Source: Amycolatopsis sp. NBC_00345
GTDB taxonomy: Bacteria > Actinomycetota > Actinomycetes > Mycobacteriales > Pseudonocardiaceae
Direction of reading: 5' to 3'
Assembly (NCBI RefSeq): GCF_036116635.1
Contig: NZ_CP107995.1
Span: 62,001-126,000 of the forward strand
Length of the DNA: 64,000 bases
Part shown: in pieces, positions 50,817-58,285 of the stretch
Layout of the letters: each line of letters starts with the position of its first letter
Position numbering within the stretch: the stretch's first letter is position 1
Translations under genes and position numbers: made by a program
The notes under the pieces: generated by a model
The model's input: only the letters and a program-made list of their open reading frames with translations
What the model was told of the DNA's origin: nothing
Database searches by the model: none

Positions 50817-51365
50817 TCAGCCAGCCGTAGTCAAGAACTCCGGCGGCACCGAAGCGGTGAGCCAGACGGCGTTGGCGCTCACCTGGAATTCGTGGCCCGC
50901 GGCGGCCATCGCGCGAGCGTCCACGTGCAGTACCAGCGGTGTGCCGTGGCGCGCGCCGACCGTGCGCGCGGTCTCCGCGGTGGCGGACAGGTGCACGGCG
51001 TGGCGGCGCATCGGGCGGAGGCCCTCGGCGAAGATCGCCGCGGCGAAGCGCGTCGCTGTGCCGTGGTAAAGGGTGTCCGGTGGGGTGGCCGCGGTCAGGC
51101 CGAGGTCCAGGGCCACGCTGTGGCCCTGGCTGGCGCGGATGCGCGAGCCGCTGTCGTCGAAGGCGAAGCGGCGTTTCGCGTTGTGGGTGACCACTTCCGT
51201 CAGCTCGGCGCGGGTCACTGGGACACCGTGCCGGCTCAGGCACGCGAGGAGGCTGTCCACCTCGGCCCAGCCGGCCGGGTCGAGGGTGAGGCCGATCGCG
51301 GCCGGGTCGTGCCGGAGGTGGAGCGAAAGCCGTTTCGAGATACGGGTTCGGTTTTTCTCGTCCAT
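50817..51365 (-). CDS. kptA: RNA 2'-phosphotransferase KptA/Tpt1
   Basis: KptA transfers an RNA 2'-phosphate to NAD+, forming ADP-ribose 1'',2''-cyclic phosphate. The 182-residue protein keeps the family blocks SLHLRHDP near residue 14, RIRASQGHS near 76, LYHGT near 100, RRHAVHLS near 120 and SANAVWLT near 160, so it looks active. Bacteria with no tRNA splicing still carry this gene, and its natural substrate there is unclear. It is convergent with the TetR gene and co-directional with soxR. Confidence 0.92.
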   Translation of the reverse strand: MDEKNRTRISKRLSLHLRHDPAAIGLTLDPAGWAEVDSLLACLSRHGVPVTRAELTEVVTHNAKRRFAFDDSGSRIRASQGHSVALDLGLTAATPPDTLYHGTATRFAAAIFAEGLRPMRRHAVHLSATAETARTVGARHGTPLVLHVDARAMAAAGHEFQVSANAVWLTASVPPEFLTTAG

Positions 51366-51401
51366 TTCCCGTTCAGTGAAGCACGCCCGCGCAAGGGAAA
51401 A

Positions 51402-51863
51402 TCAGATGCCGCCCTCCGAGACCGGGCGCAGTTTGCTCGCGCCGGGGCCGAAGCGGGCCAGCTCGTCCTCCGCGTTGTACAGGCCGCAGCTGCGCAGGGA
51501 GAGGCAGCCGCAGCCGACGCAGCCGGTGAGGCGGTCGCGCAGCCGTTGCAGCGCGTCGATGCGGGCGTCCAGTTCGTACTGCCACTCGCGGGAAAGGCGG
51601 GCCCAGTCGGCCTTCGTCGGCGCGTGGTCGTCGGGCAGGGTGGCCAGTGCGGCGCTGATGTCCTCCAGCGAGAGGCCCACGCGCTGGGCGGCGCGGACGA
51701 ACGCGATCCGCCGCAGCACCGAGCGCGGGTAGCGGCGCTGGTTGCCCGCCGACCGTTCCGAGCTGATCAGGCCCTTCTCCTCGTAGAACCGCAGTGCCGT
51801 GTGCGGGACCCCGCTCCGCTCGGCCACCTGCCCGATGCTCAGATGCTCGGCCAACCTCGTCAT
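51402..51863 (-). CDS. soxR: Redox-sensing activator SoxR
   Basis: The protein has 153 residues and is MerR-type, with N-terminal HTH (IGQVAERSGVPHTALRFYEE near residue 9) and the [2Fe-2S] site CVGCGCLSLRSC (C-x2-C-x-C-x5-C) near 118. SoxR is activated by redox-cycling compounds. It lies 53 bp from the divergent transketolase gene, whose upstream gap holds a MerR-type promoter candidate. Confidence 0.94.
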   Translation of the reverse strand: MTRLAEHLSIGQVAERSGVPHTALRFYEEKGLISSERSAGNQRRYPRSVLRRIAFVRAAQRVGLSLEDISAALATLPDDHAPTKADWARLSREWQYELDARIDALQRLRDRLTGCVGCGCLSLRSCGLYNAEDELARFGPGASKLRPVSEGGI

Positions 51864-51879
51864 TGGTTCAGGTTAGCCC

Positions 51880-51910
51880 TTGACCTAGAGATTAGTCGAG
51901 GTTGCATCGT
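51880..51910 (+). promoter_or_regulatory. Candidate SoxR-controlled promoter
   Basis: TTGACC (51880-51885), a 19-bp spacer and CATCGT (51905-51910) give the stretched spacing used by MerR-family activators. An imperfect dyad ACCTxGA...TCxAGGT is centred in the spacer (51883-51902). It would drive the transketolase genes with a very short leader. Confidence 0.4.
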
Positions 51911-51916
51911 GGGACC

Positions 51917-52609
51917 ATGACCACAACCGCCGGTTCGCCCGGTTACGCGGATCTGCCACGGCTGATCTCGCTGATGACCGGGGACGACAAGCACACCGCC
52001 GCCGCACAGTCCACAGTAGACGTCCTGTGGGTGCTCTACGACCGCGTGCTCGACCTGACGCCCGAGACCTTCCGCGAGCCCGGCCGCGACCGGTTCCTGC
52101 TCTCCAAGGGCCACGGCCCGATGGCGTACTACGCCGTGCTCACCGCCAAGGGCTTCCTCGACGAGGCGGAGCTGGCGGACTGGTCCTCGGTCCGCTCCCG
52201 GCTGGGCCACCACCCCGACCGGCGGCGGGTGCCCGGCGTCGAGATCTCCAGCGGCTCGCTCGGGCACGGCCTGCCGATCGCCGTCGGCACCGCGCTCGGC
52301 GCCCGCGCCCGCGGGTACGCCGGGCGCGTGGTGACGCTGGTCGGCGACGCCGAGTTCGACGAGGGCTCCAACCACGAGGCCGTCGCGCTGGCCGGGCGGC
52401 TGGGGCTGGACCGGCTCACCGCCGTTGTCGTCGACAACCAGTCGTCCTCGCACGGCTGGCCCGGCGGCATCGCCCGGCGCTTCGAGGTGGAGGGCTGGGA
52501 GACGCGCACCGTCTCCGGCCGCGACCACGAAGCGCTGTACGAGGCGTTCACCGCCGCTCACCCGGGCCGGCCGCTCGCCGTGGTCGCCGTCGTGGAACCG
52601 AAGGGCTGA
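51917..52609 (+). CDS. Transketolase, N-terminal (TPP-binding) subunit
   Basis: The protein has 230 residues, with SKGHGPMAYYAVL near residue 60 and the TPP/Mg motif GDAEFDEGSNHE near 145 leading to a VDNQ Asn. It carries the pyrophosphate-binding half of transketolase. The pyrimidine-binding half is the next gene (5 bp later), so the enzyme is split into two subunits, as in a minority of transketolases. The start is ATG 51917. Confidence 0.88.
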   Translation: MTTTAGSPGYADLPRLISLMTGDDKHTAAAQSTVDVLWVLYDRVLDLTPETFREPGRDRFLLSKGHGPMAYYAVLTAKGFLDEAELADWSSVRSRLGHHPDRRRVPGVEISSGSLGHGLPIAVGTALGARARGYAGRVVTLVGDAEFDEGSNHEAVALAGRLGLDRLTAVVVDNQSSSHGWPGGIARRFEVEGWETRTVSGRDHEALYEAFTAAHPGRPLAVVAVVEPKG

Positions 52610-52614
52610 AAGAC

Positions 52615-53505
52615 ATGCCGAACATGCGCGAGACTTTCCTGAGCACGGTCGAGGAGATCGTCGACACCGACCCGGACGTCGCCGTGGTGCTCGCCGACAT
52701 CTCGGTCGCCCAGCTGGCCGGCGCGGCGCGGCGGCACCCGGACCGGGTGCTGAACGTCGGGATCCGCGAGCAGCTGCTGGTCAGCACCGGCGCGGGCCTC
52801 GCGCTCGCCGGGCTGCGGCCGATCGTGCACACGTTCTCCGCGTTCCTGGTGGAGCGGGCGTTCGAGCAGATCAAGCTCGACCTCTCACACCAGGACGCCG
52901 GCGCGGTGCTCGTGTCGTACGGCGCCTCCTACGACATGCCCGCGGAAGGCCGCACGCACCAGTCGCCGGGCGACGTCGCGCTGATGGATTCGTTGCCCGG
53001 CTGGACGATCCACGTGCCCGGGCACCCGGACGAGGCCCGTCGGCTGTTGCTCGACTCCGTCCCGGGCGACGGCCGGGTGTACCTCCGGCTTTCCGCGCAG
53101 GAGAACGCTTCGCCGTACCTCGGCGTCGGATTCCAGACGCTGCGCCAGGGTTCGCGCGGGGTGGTCGTCGCCGTGGGCCCGATGCTCGACCGCGTGCTGG
53201 TGGCGACCGAGGACATGGACGTCACGGTGCTCTACACCACCACCATCCGTCCTTTCGACGCCGCGGGCCTGCGCGCCGCGGTCGCGGACGTCGCGGATGT
53301 CGTTCTCGTCGAGCCGTACCTGGCGGGCACCTCGGCCCACTGCGTCGCCGAAGCGCTCGTCGACGTGCCGCATCGCCTGCTCTGCCTCGGCGCGCGCCGC
53401 GACATCGAGGTCCGCGGGTACGGCGAACTCGCCGACCACGACCTGGCCCACGGCCTGGACGCGGGCTCGATCGCCTTGTCCCTCAAGGACTTCCTGCGGC
53501 CGTGA
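52615..53505 (+). CDS. Transketolase, C-terminal (pyrimidine-binding) subunit
   Basis: The protein has 296 residues, with VLNVGIREQLLVSTGAGLAL near residue 45 (the catalytic Glu in IREQ), THQSPGDVALM near 113 and a C-terminal transketolase domain (VTVLYTTTIRPFD near 200). It pairs with the preceding subunit. It is co-transcribed and ends before a hairpin shared with the convergent acyl-CoA dehydrogenase. Confidence 0.88.
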   Translation: MPNMRETFLSTVEEIVDTDPDVAVVLADISVAQLAGAARRHPDRVLNVGIREQLLVSTGAGLALAGLRPIVHTFSAFLVERAFEQIKLDLSHQDAGAVLVSYGASYDMPAEGRTHQSPGDVALMDSLPGWTIHVPGHPDEARRLLLDSVPGDGRVYLRLSAQENASPYLGVGFQTLRQGSRGVVVAVGPMLDRVLVATEDMDVTVLYTTTIRPFDAAGLRAAVADVADVVLVEPYLAGTSAHCVAEALVDVPHRLLCLGARRDIEVRGYGELADHDLAHGLDAGSIALSLKDFLRP

Positions 53506-53522
53506 CGGTCGTTGTGAGCCCG

Positions 53523-53553
53523 GCGGCCGCGGGACGTGGGGGCCCGCGGCCGC
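53523..53553. terminator. Hairpin between transketolase and acyl-CoA dehydrogenase genes
   Basis: There is an 11-bp perfect stem (GCGGCCGCGGG with its complement) and a 9-nt loop between convergent genes. Confidence 0.6.
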
Positions 53554-53566
53554 ACGGGTGACGCGG

Positions 53567-54739
53567 TCAGCGGAACGCCGCGATCCCCGTCACCGCCTGG
53601 CCAAGTGACAACGCGTGCATCTCCTCGGTGCCTTCGTAGGTCAGCACCGTTTCGAGGTTCACCATGTGCCGCATCACCGGGTATTCCAGCGAAATCCCGT
53701 TGGCGCCCAGCATCGAGCGCGCGGTGCGGGCCACGTCGAGGGCGGAGCGCACGTTCGCCAGCTTGCCGAAGCTCACCTGGCTGGGGCGCAGGGTGCCGGC
53801 GTCCTTCAGCCGGCCGATCTGCAGTGCGACGAGCCCCGCGCGGTTGACCTCCACGAGCAGGTCCGCGAGCTTGCGCTGGGTCAGCTGGAACGAAGCCAGC
53901 GGCTTGCCGAACTGCTCGCGCGACAGCGTGTACTCCAGCGCCGACTGATAACACGCGCGCGCCGCGCCGACCACACCGAACAGGATCCCGTAACGCGCCT
54001 CGTTGAGGCAGGACAGCGGCCCGCGCAGGCCGCGGACTTCGGGGAACGCCGCCGATTCCGGCAGCCGCACGCCGTCGAGCACCAGCTCCGCGGTCAGCGA
54101 CGCGCGCAGGGAAAGCTTGTGCTTCACCTCGTTCGCGGTGAAGCCCGGGGTGGACGTCGGGACCACGAACCCGCGGACGCCCTCGTCGGTCTGCGCCCAG
54201 ACGACCGCGACGTCGGCCACGGTCCCGTTGGTGATCCACATCTTCGTGCCGGTCAGCACCCAGTCGGAGCCGTCGCGCACGGCGCGGGTGCGCATGCTGC
54301 CGGGGTCGCTGCCCGCGTCCGGCTCGGTCAGGCCGAAGCAGCCCAGCGCGTCACCGGCCGCCATCCGCGGCAGCCATTCCTCGCGGTGCGCCTCGCTGCC
54401 CCAGCGGTGGATCGCGAACATCGCGAGCGAGCCCTGCACCGAGACGAAGCTGCGCAGCCCCGAGTCGACGGCCTCCAGCTCGCGGCACGCGACGCCGTAC
54501 GCGATCGCGCTCGTGCCGGCGCAGCCGTAACCCTCGAGGTGCATGCCCAGCAGCCCCAGCTCGCCGAAGCCCTTCGCGAGTTCGCGCGCGGGCAGTGAGC
54601 CGGATTCGTACCACTCGGCGACGTGGTCGAGCAGGTGGTCACGCGCATAGGCGCGGACGGCGTCCCGGATGGCCCGGTCCTCTTCGGTGAGCTCGGCGTC
54701 GAGGTCGAGGAAATCGTGCGGATCCGGGTTGCTGCTCAT
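53567..54739 (-). CDS. Acyl-CoA dehydrogenase, glutaryl-CoA dehydrogenase-like
   Basis: The 390-residue flavoprotein has CFGLTEPDAGSDPGSM near residue 133 (FAD/substrate loop), MWITNGT near 165 and TYEGTEEMHALSLGQAVTG near 367, with the catalytic Glu in YEGTEE as in glutaryl-CoA dehydrogenases. This suggests a role in lysine/tryptophan or aromatic catabolism. Proof would need the Arg of the glutarate pocket. ATG 54739. It stands alone. Confidence 0.88.
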   Translation of the reverse strand: MSSNPDPHDFLDLDAELTEEDRAIRDAVRAYARDHLLDHVAEWYESGSLPARELAKGFGELGLLGMHLEGYGCAGTSAIAYGVACRELEAVDSGLRSFVSVQGSLAMFAIHRWGSEAHREEWLPRMAAGDALGCFGLTEPDAGSDPGSMRTRAVRDGSDWVLTGTKMWITNGTVADVAVVWAQTDEGVRGFVVPTSTPGFTANEVKHKLSLRASLTAELVLDGVRLPESAAFPEVRGLRGPLSCLNEARYGILFGVVGAARACYQSALEYTLSREQFGKPLASFQLTQRKLADLLVEVNRAGLVALQIGRLKDAGTLRPSQVSFGKLANVRSALDVARTARSMLGANGISLEYPVMRHMVNLETVLTYEGTEEMHALSLGQAVTGIAAFR

Positions 54740-54784
54740 CGGAACTCTCCTACGGGCTCGCGGCGATGCGGTCCCCGCAGGAAA

Positions 54785-54979
54785 TCACAAACGGCCCTCG
54801 TACCAGTGCGTGGTGTTGGTCACGTGCTGGTCGCCGGACTCGCGGCGGTACCGGGCGTCGATGTCCACGCGGGAGGTCTGCGGCGGGATCCGCGGCGCCA
54901 CGAACTGCGGGAACGGCACGCTGTTGATGTCGTCTCGCCACGCCTGCAGCAGGTCGCACAGGAGGTCGGACTCGGACAT
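54785..54979 (-). CDS. Small hypothetical protein, 64 aa
   Basis: ATG 54979 follows GAAGAGGG. The 64-residue soluble protein contains LLQAWRDDINSVPFPQF near residue 9 and TTHWYEGRL at the end. It has no recognised domain, signal or membrane helix. It lies co-directional upstream of the acyl-CoA dehydrogenase and may share its promoter. Confidence 0.6.
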   Translation of the reverse strand: MSESDLLCDLLQAWRDDINSVPFPQFVAPRIPPQTSRVDIDARYRRESGDQHVTNTTHWYEGRL

Positions 54980-55119
54980 TTCGCCCTCTTCACGGGTCCT
55001 GGGGCGCCGGCGGCGCCTCACGCGAACGAGTGACTACCCATTCGGCGGCACGGCCAAACGGGGGTTCGTGCAAAAATCCGCGGGCCGCCGCCAAGGTCCC
55101 GTTCGCGAAGGAGCGAACC

Positions 55120-56004
55120 ATGCGTCATTCGACGACGGCGGCGAAGGTGCTCGCCTTGTCCACCGCGGCCCTGCTCGGCTGCACCGGTCTCGCGTCGGCG
55201 AGCCCGGCCGCCTCACTGGGCGGCTGGCACCAGACCGGCAAGACCGGCGTCGCCAATTCGGTCAGCGGGGAAGGCATCACCACGCTGCGGCGGCCCGGGT
55301 CCGCGCCGGAAACCGTGTACCGCAACGGGACGACGATCCCGCAGCCGCTGAAGGACGAGGGCTGGGGCCACGTCGGCGACCCGGACTCGCAGCGCGGCTA
55401 CGTGTTCGACGTCTACCAGAACACCGTCGCGAACCCGCCGGTGAACAAGATGTACCTGGTCACCGCCCCCTCGGGGGAGACCACGGAGTTCGTCCACCCG
55501 CTGCAGGCCGACGAGCCGCCCGTCAACGCGAACGCCTACGCCGCGGTCAGCCCGGACGGCCAGTGGCTGGTCTCCGGCGCCCTCGGCGACGCGACCGAGA
55601 TGTACGTCTCGCCGACGCCGTTCCTCAACCCGCGTGCCCCGCGTACGGCGGGCGACCTGCCGCTGGCCGCGCGGATCCACCTCGACCACACCATCCGCTC
55701 GGCGCAGGGCTGTGACTTCGTGTCGCCGACCCGGCTGCTGTGCGCCACTTCGGACTCGAACAACGACCTCTACCCGACCAGTTACCAGCTGCTCCAGGTC
55801 GACCTGCCGCGGCCGCTGGCCGGGCGGGACACCCGCGCGCACGTCAAGGAGCTCGGGCAGCTGCCGCTCGTCAGCACCTGCGCCGGCGCGTTCACGCCCG
55901 AGGGCGTCGACTACGACGCGCCCACCGGGACCCTGCGCGTGGAGGTCGTGCCGCCGAGCCCGTGCAACACGGTGACGGACGTCTACTCGTTCAAGCGCGG
56001 CTGA
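55120..56004 (+). CDS. Secreted or lipid-anchored protein, unknown function
   Basis: The 294-residue protein has a signal peptide (about 1-26). The LLGC near residue 20 could be a lipobox, and an Ala-rich Sec cleavage site (ASA) follows directly. The mature part is beta-rich, with blades such as VYRNGTTIPQPLKDEGWGH near 65, YAAVSPDGQWLVSGAL near 143 and CDFVSPTRLLCAT near 200, which recall a beta-propeller. Four cysteines could form disulfides. ATG 55120 follows GAAGGAGCG. A palindromic repeat starts 5 nt after the stop. Confidence 0.75.
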   Translation: MRHSTTAAKVLALSTAALLGCTGLASASPAASLGGWHQTGKTGVANSVSGEGITTLRRPGSAPETVYRNGTTIPQPLKDEGWGHVGDPDSQRGYVFDVYQNTVANPPVNKMYLVTAPSGETTEFVHPLQADEPPVNANAYAAVSPDGQWLVSGALGDATEMYVSPTPFLNPRAPRTAGDLPLAARIHLDHTIRSAQGCDFVSPTRLLCATSDSNNDLYPTSYQLLQVDLPRPLAGRDTRAHVKELGQLPLVSTCAGAFTPEGVDYDAPTGTLRVEVVPPSPCNTVTDVYSFKRG

Positions 56005-56008
56005 AGTA

Positions 56009-56060
56009 AGGCTCGTGAGTGTTTATGACGGTTCTAACCGTCATAAACACTCACGAGCCT
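56009..56060. repeat. Intergenic palindrome, copy 4
   Basis: A perfect 52-nt version of the family, starting 5 nt after the stop of the secreted-protein gene and 46 nt before hisH. Here it lies between co-directional genes, so it probably insulates hisH from read-through. Confidence 0.92.
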
Positions 56061-56105
56061 GTGCGTGGCTGAAAACCGCTCCCGCCCCCGGGATAGGCTG
56101 GGACC

Positions 56106-56735
56106 GTGCCTCGTGTGGTGATCCTCGACTACGGTTCCGGCAACCTCCGCTCCGCCGAACGCGCCGTCGCGCGCGCGGGCGCCGAGGTCGAGGTGACCGC
56201 CGACCCGCATGCCGCGGTCGAGGCCGACGGGCTGGTGGTCCCGGGGGTGGGCGCGTTCTCCGCCTGCATGGCGGGGCTGCTCGGCGTGGCCGGGCACCGG
56301 ATCATCGGCAAGCGCCTCGCGGGCGGCCGCCCGGTGCTGGGCATCTGCGTGGGCATGCAGATCCTGTTCGCCCGCGGCGTCGAGCACGGCGAGGAGACCG
56401 AGGGCACGGGGGAGTGGCCCGGCACGGTCGAGCGGCTGGAGGCCGACGTGCTGCCGCACATGGGCTGGAACACCGTCCGCGCGCCGTCCGACTCGCTGCT
56501 GTTCTCCGGGATCGACCCGGACGAGCGGTTCTACTTCGTGCACTCCTACGCCGCGCGCAAGTGGGAGCTGGACTCCGGCCTGTCCGGCCGGCAGCCGAAG
56601 GTGACCTGGGCGAACCACGGCGAGGACTTCGTCGCGGCGGTGGAGAACGGCCCGCTGTGGGCCACGCAGTTCCACCCCGAGAAGTCCGGCGACGCGGGCG
56701 CGCACCTGCTGCGCAACTGGCTCGGCACGCTGTAG
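56106..56735 (+). CDS. hisH: Imidazole glycerol phosphate synthase, glutaminase subunit
   Basis: HisH supplies ammonia to HisF. The 209-residue class I amidotransferase has the catalytic Cys in LGICVGMQ near residue 82 and His/Glu in FHPEKSGDAG near 190. The start is GTG at 56106. hisA follows 44 bp downstream. hisB is 8.8 kb upstream and hisF 3.1 kb downstream, so the partner subunits are not in one operon here. Confidence 0.95.
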   Translation: MPRVVILDYGSGNLRSAERAVARAGAEVEVTADPHAAVEADGLVVPGVGAFSACMAGLLGVAGHRIIGKRLAGGRPVLGICVGMQILFARGVEHGEETEGTGEWPGTVERLEADVLPHMGWNTVRAPSDSLLFSGIDPDERFYFVHSYAARKWELDSGLSGRQPKVTWANHGEDFVAAVENGPLWATQFHPEKSGDAGAHLLRNWLGTL

Positions 56736-56779
56736 CCCCGCCTCCGTCGGGTGGCGACCACGGCCTTTAGGCTGTCCGC

Positions 56780-57511
56780 GTGACTTTCACGCTCCTTCCC
56801 GCAGTTGATGTGGCCGATGGCCAGGCGGTCCGACTCGTCCAGGGCGAGGCCGGCACCGAGACCTCCTATGGCAGCCCGCTGGAGGCGGCGCTGGCCTGGC
56901 AGCGCGACGGCGCCGAGTGGATCCACCTGGTGGACCTCGACGCCGCGTTCGGCAAGGGCAGCAACCGCGAGCTGCTGGCCGAGGTCGTCGGCCGGCTCGA
57001 CGTGCAGGTGGAGCTGTCGGGCGGCATCCGCGACGACGCCTCGCTGGAGGCCGCGCTGGCCACCGGCGCCCGCCGGGTGAACCTCGGCACCGCCGCGCTG
57101 GAGGACCCGGACTGGACGGCGAAGGTCGTCGCGGCCTACGGCGACCGCGTCGCGATCGGCCTGGACGTGCGCATCACCGAGGCCGGCCACCGGCTCTCCG
57201 CGCGCGGCTGGACCTCCGACGGCGGCGACCTGTGGGAGGTGCTGGACCGCCTCGACCGCGACGGCGCCACCCGCTACGTGGTCACCGACGTCAGCAAGGA
57301 CGGCACGCTGCGCGGCCCGAACCTCGAGCTGCTGCGCGAGGTGACCGCGCGCACCGACGCGCCGGTGATCGCGTCCGGCGGAGTGTCCAGTGTGGACGAC
57401 CTGCGCGCGCTGGCCGCACTGGCCGGCGACGGCGTGGAGGGCTCGATCGTGGGCAAGGCGCTGTACGCCGGCGCGTTCACGCTGCCCGAGGCGCTCGCCG
57501 CCGTCCGCTGA
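56780..57511 (+). CDS. hisA: Phosphoribosyl isomerase (HisA, probably bifunctional PriA)
   Basis: HisA isomerises ProFAR in histidine synthesis, and in many actinobacteria the same enzyme (PriA) also replaces TrpF. The 243-residue barrel has catalytic Asp positions in LLPAVDVADG near residue 8 and VTDVSKDGTL near 172, plus the phosphate motifs LSGGIR near 78 and ASGGVS near 197. No trpF was seen near trpE, in keeping with PriA. The start is GTG at 56780. Confidence 0.93.
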   Translation: MTFTLLPAVDVADGQAVRLVQGEAGTETSYGSPLEAALAWQRDGAEWIHLVDLDAAFGKGSNRELLAEVVGRLDVQVELSGGIRDDASLEAALATGARRVNLGTAALEDPDWTAKVVAAYGDRVAIGLDVRITEAGHRLSARGWTSDGGDLWEVLDRLDRDGATRYVVTDVSKDGTLRGPNLELLREVTARTDAPVIASGGVSSVDDLRALAALAGDGVEGSIVGKALYAGAFTLPEALAAVR

Positions 57512-57601
57512 GCCTTACCCCGCGGGTAATCGACGCGGTTACCCCGCCGCGGCCACGATGGGTTCCAGCACCGGGAACCCTTCCAGCCGAGGAGAAAAGC
57601 C

Positions 57602-57802
57602 ATGACCGCGTACGCCATCGCCCACCTTCGCCAGCCCGGCAAAGCCGACCCGCGGGTGTGGTCGTACCTGGAGCGGATCCAGGCCACTCTTGACCCGTTC
57701 GAGGGCCGCTTCCTCGTCCACGGCGCCGAGCCGCACGTGGTCCGGGGCCGCTTAGCCGGGCCGGTCCCGGCCACGGCTCGCACGGCTCGTGAGTGGCGAT
57801 GA
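57602..57802 (+). pseudogene. DUF1330 protein truncated at a palindromic repeat
   Basis: The first 50 residues match the start of DUF1330 proteins (MTAYAIAHLRQPGK, then LDPFEGRFLVHGAEPHVVRG), which are normally about 95-100 residues. The frame then runs into non-homologous sequence and ends at a TGA (57800-57802) inside the palindrome at 57784-57833. The missing C-terminal half suggests the gene was cut by a rearrangement. ATG follows GAGGAGAAAAGCC. Confidence 0.65.
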
Positions 57803-57833
57803 CGGTTCTAACCGTCATCGCCACTCACGAGCC
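57784..57833. repeat. Intergenic palindrome, copy 5 (variant)
   Basis: The arms read GTGAGTGGCGATGACGGTT, with three positions (TTT to GCG) different from the other copies, and the opposite arm has the matching AAA to CGC changes. The 50-nt palindrome is perfect. It lies between convergent genes. Confidence 0.92.
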
Positions 57834-57850
57834 CGGTCGCGGCCGCCGGC

Positions 57851-58246
57851 TCAGGACTCCGGCTCGTCCAGGGTGATCGCGATGCCGATGGTGCGCTGGG
57901 GCCCGCCGCGAAGGCGGCTGAAGAACATCATGACCTGGCCGACCACGCCGTAGCCGCGGGCGATGGCGCGGCGGACGCGCTCGCTGCCCTCGTCGTCGAG
58001 CAGGCGGGCGGTGCCGGTGGCCTTGGCGCCGTGCGTCTGCTTGCCGCGCAGATCGCAGGCCTGCACCTCGACGTGGCCGCCGTTACGGATGCGCTTGACC
58101 TTGCCGGTCTCGCGTTCGGACCAGATCACCAGCTCTTCGCCGTCGCGGGCGGCCCAGACCGGGGACGGCACGGCCCGGCCGTCGCGGCGGAAGGTGGTCA
58201 GCACGACGTACTTCTCCGCCGCCAGGCGCTCCAGCTCCGAGGACAT
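57851..58246 (-). CDS. PPOX-class F420-dependent oxidoreductase
   Basis: This 131-residue split-barrel protein has KYVVLTTFRRDGRAVPSPVW near residue 12, WSERETGKVKRIRNGGHV near 42 and RRAIARGYG near 90, the pattern of small F420/PPOX-fold enzymes in actinobacteria. Cofactor (F420 or FMN) is not provable from sequence alone. It stands alone, convergent with the truncated DUF1330. Confidence 0.85.
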   Translation of the reverse strand: MSSELERLAAEKYVVLTTFRRDGRAVPSPVWAARDGEELVIWSERETGKVKRIRNGGHVEVQACDLRGKQTHGAKATGTARLLDDEGSERVRRAIARGYGVVGQVMMFFSRLRGGPQRTIGIAITLDEPES

Positions 58247-58285
58247 GTGTCCACAGTAGCCGCGAAGCGGCCGGGTCCGCGCGGT

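Noticed and set aside
57514..57528. Palindrome TTACCCCGCGGGTAA after hisA as an operator
   Set aside because: It is short and GC-rich. The next gene is a truncated one, and no regulator fits.
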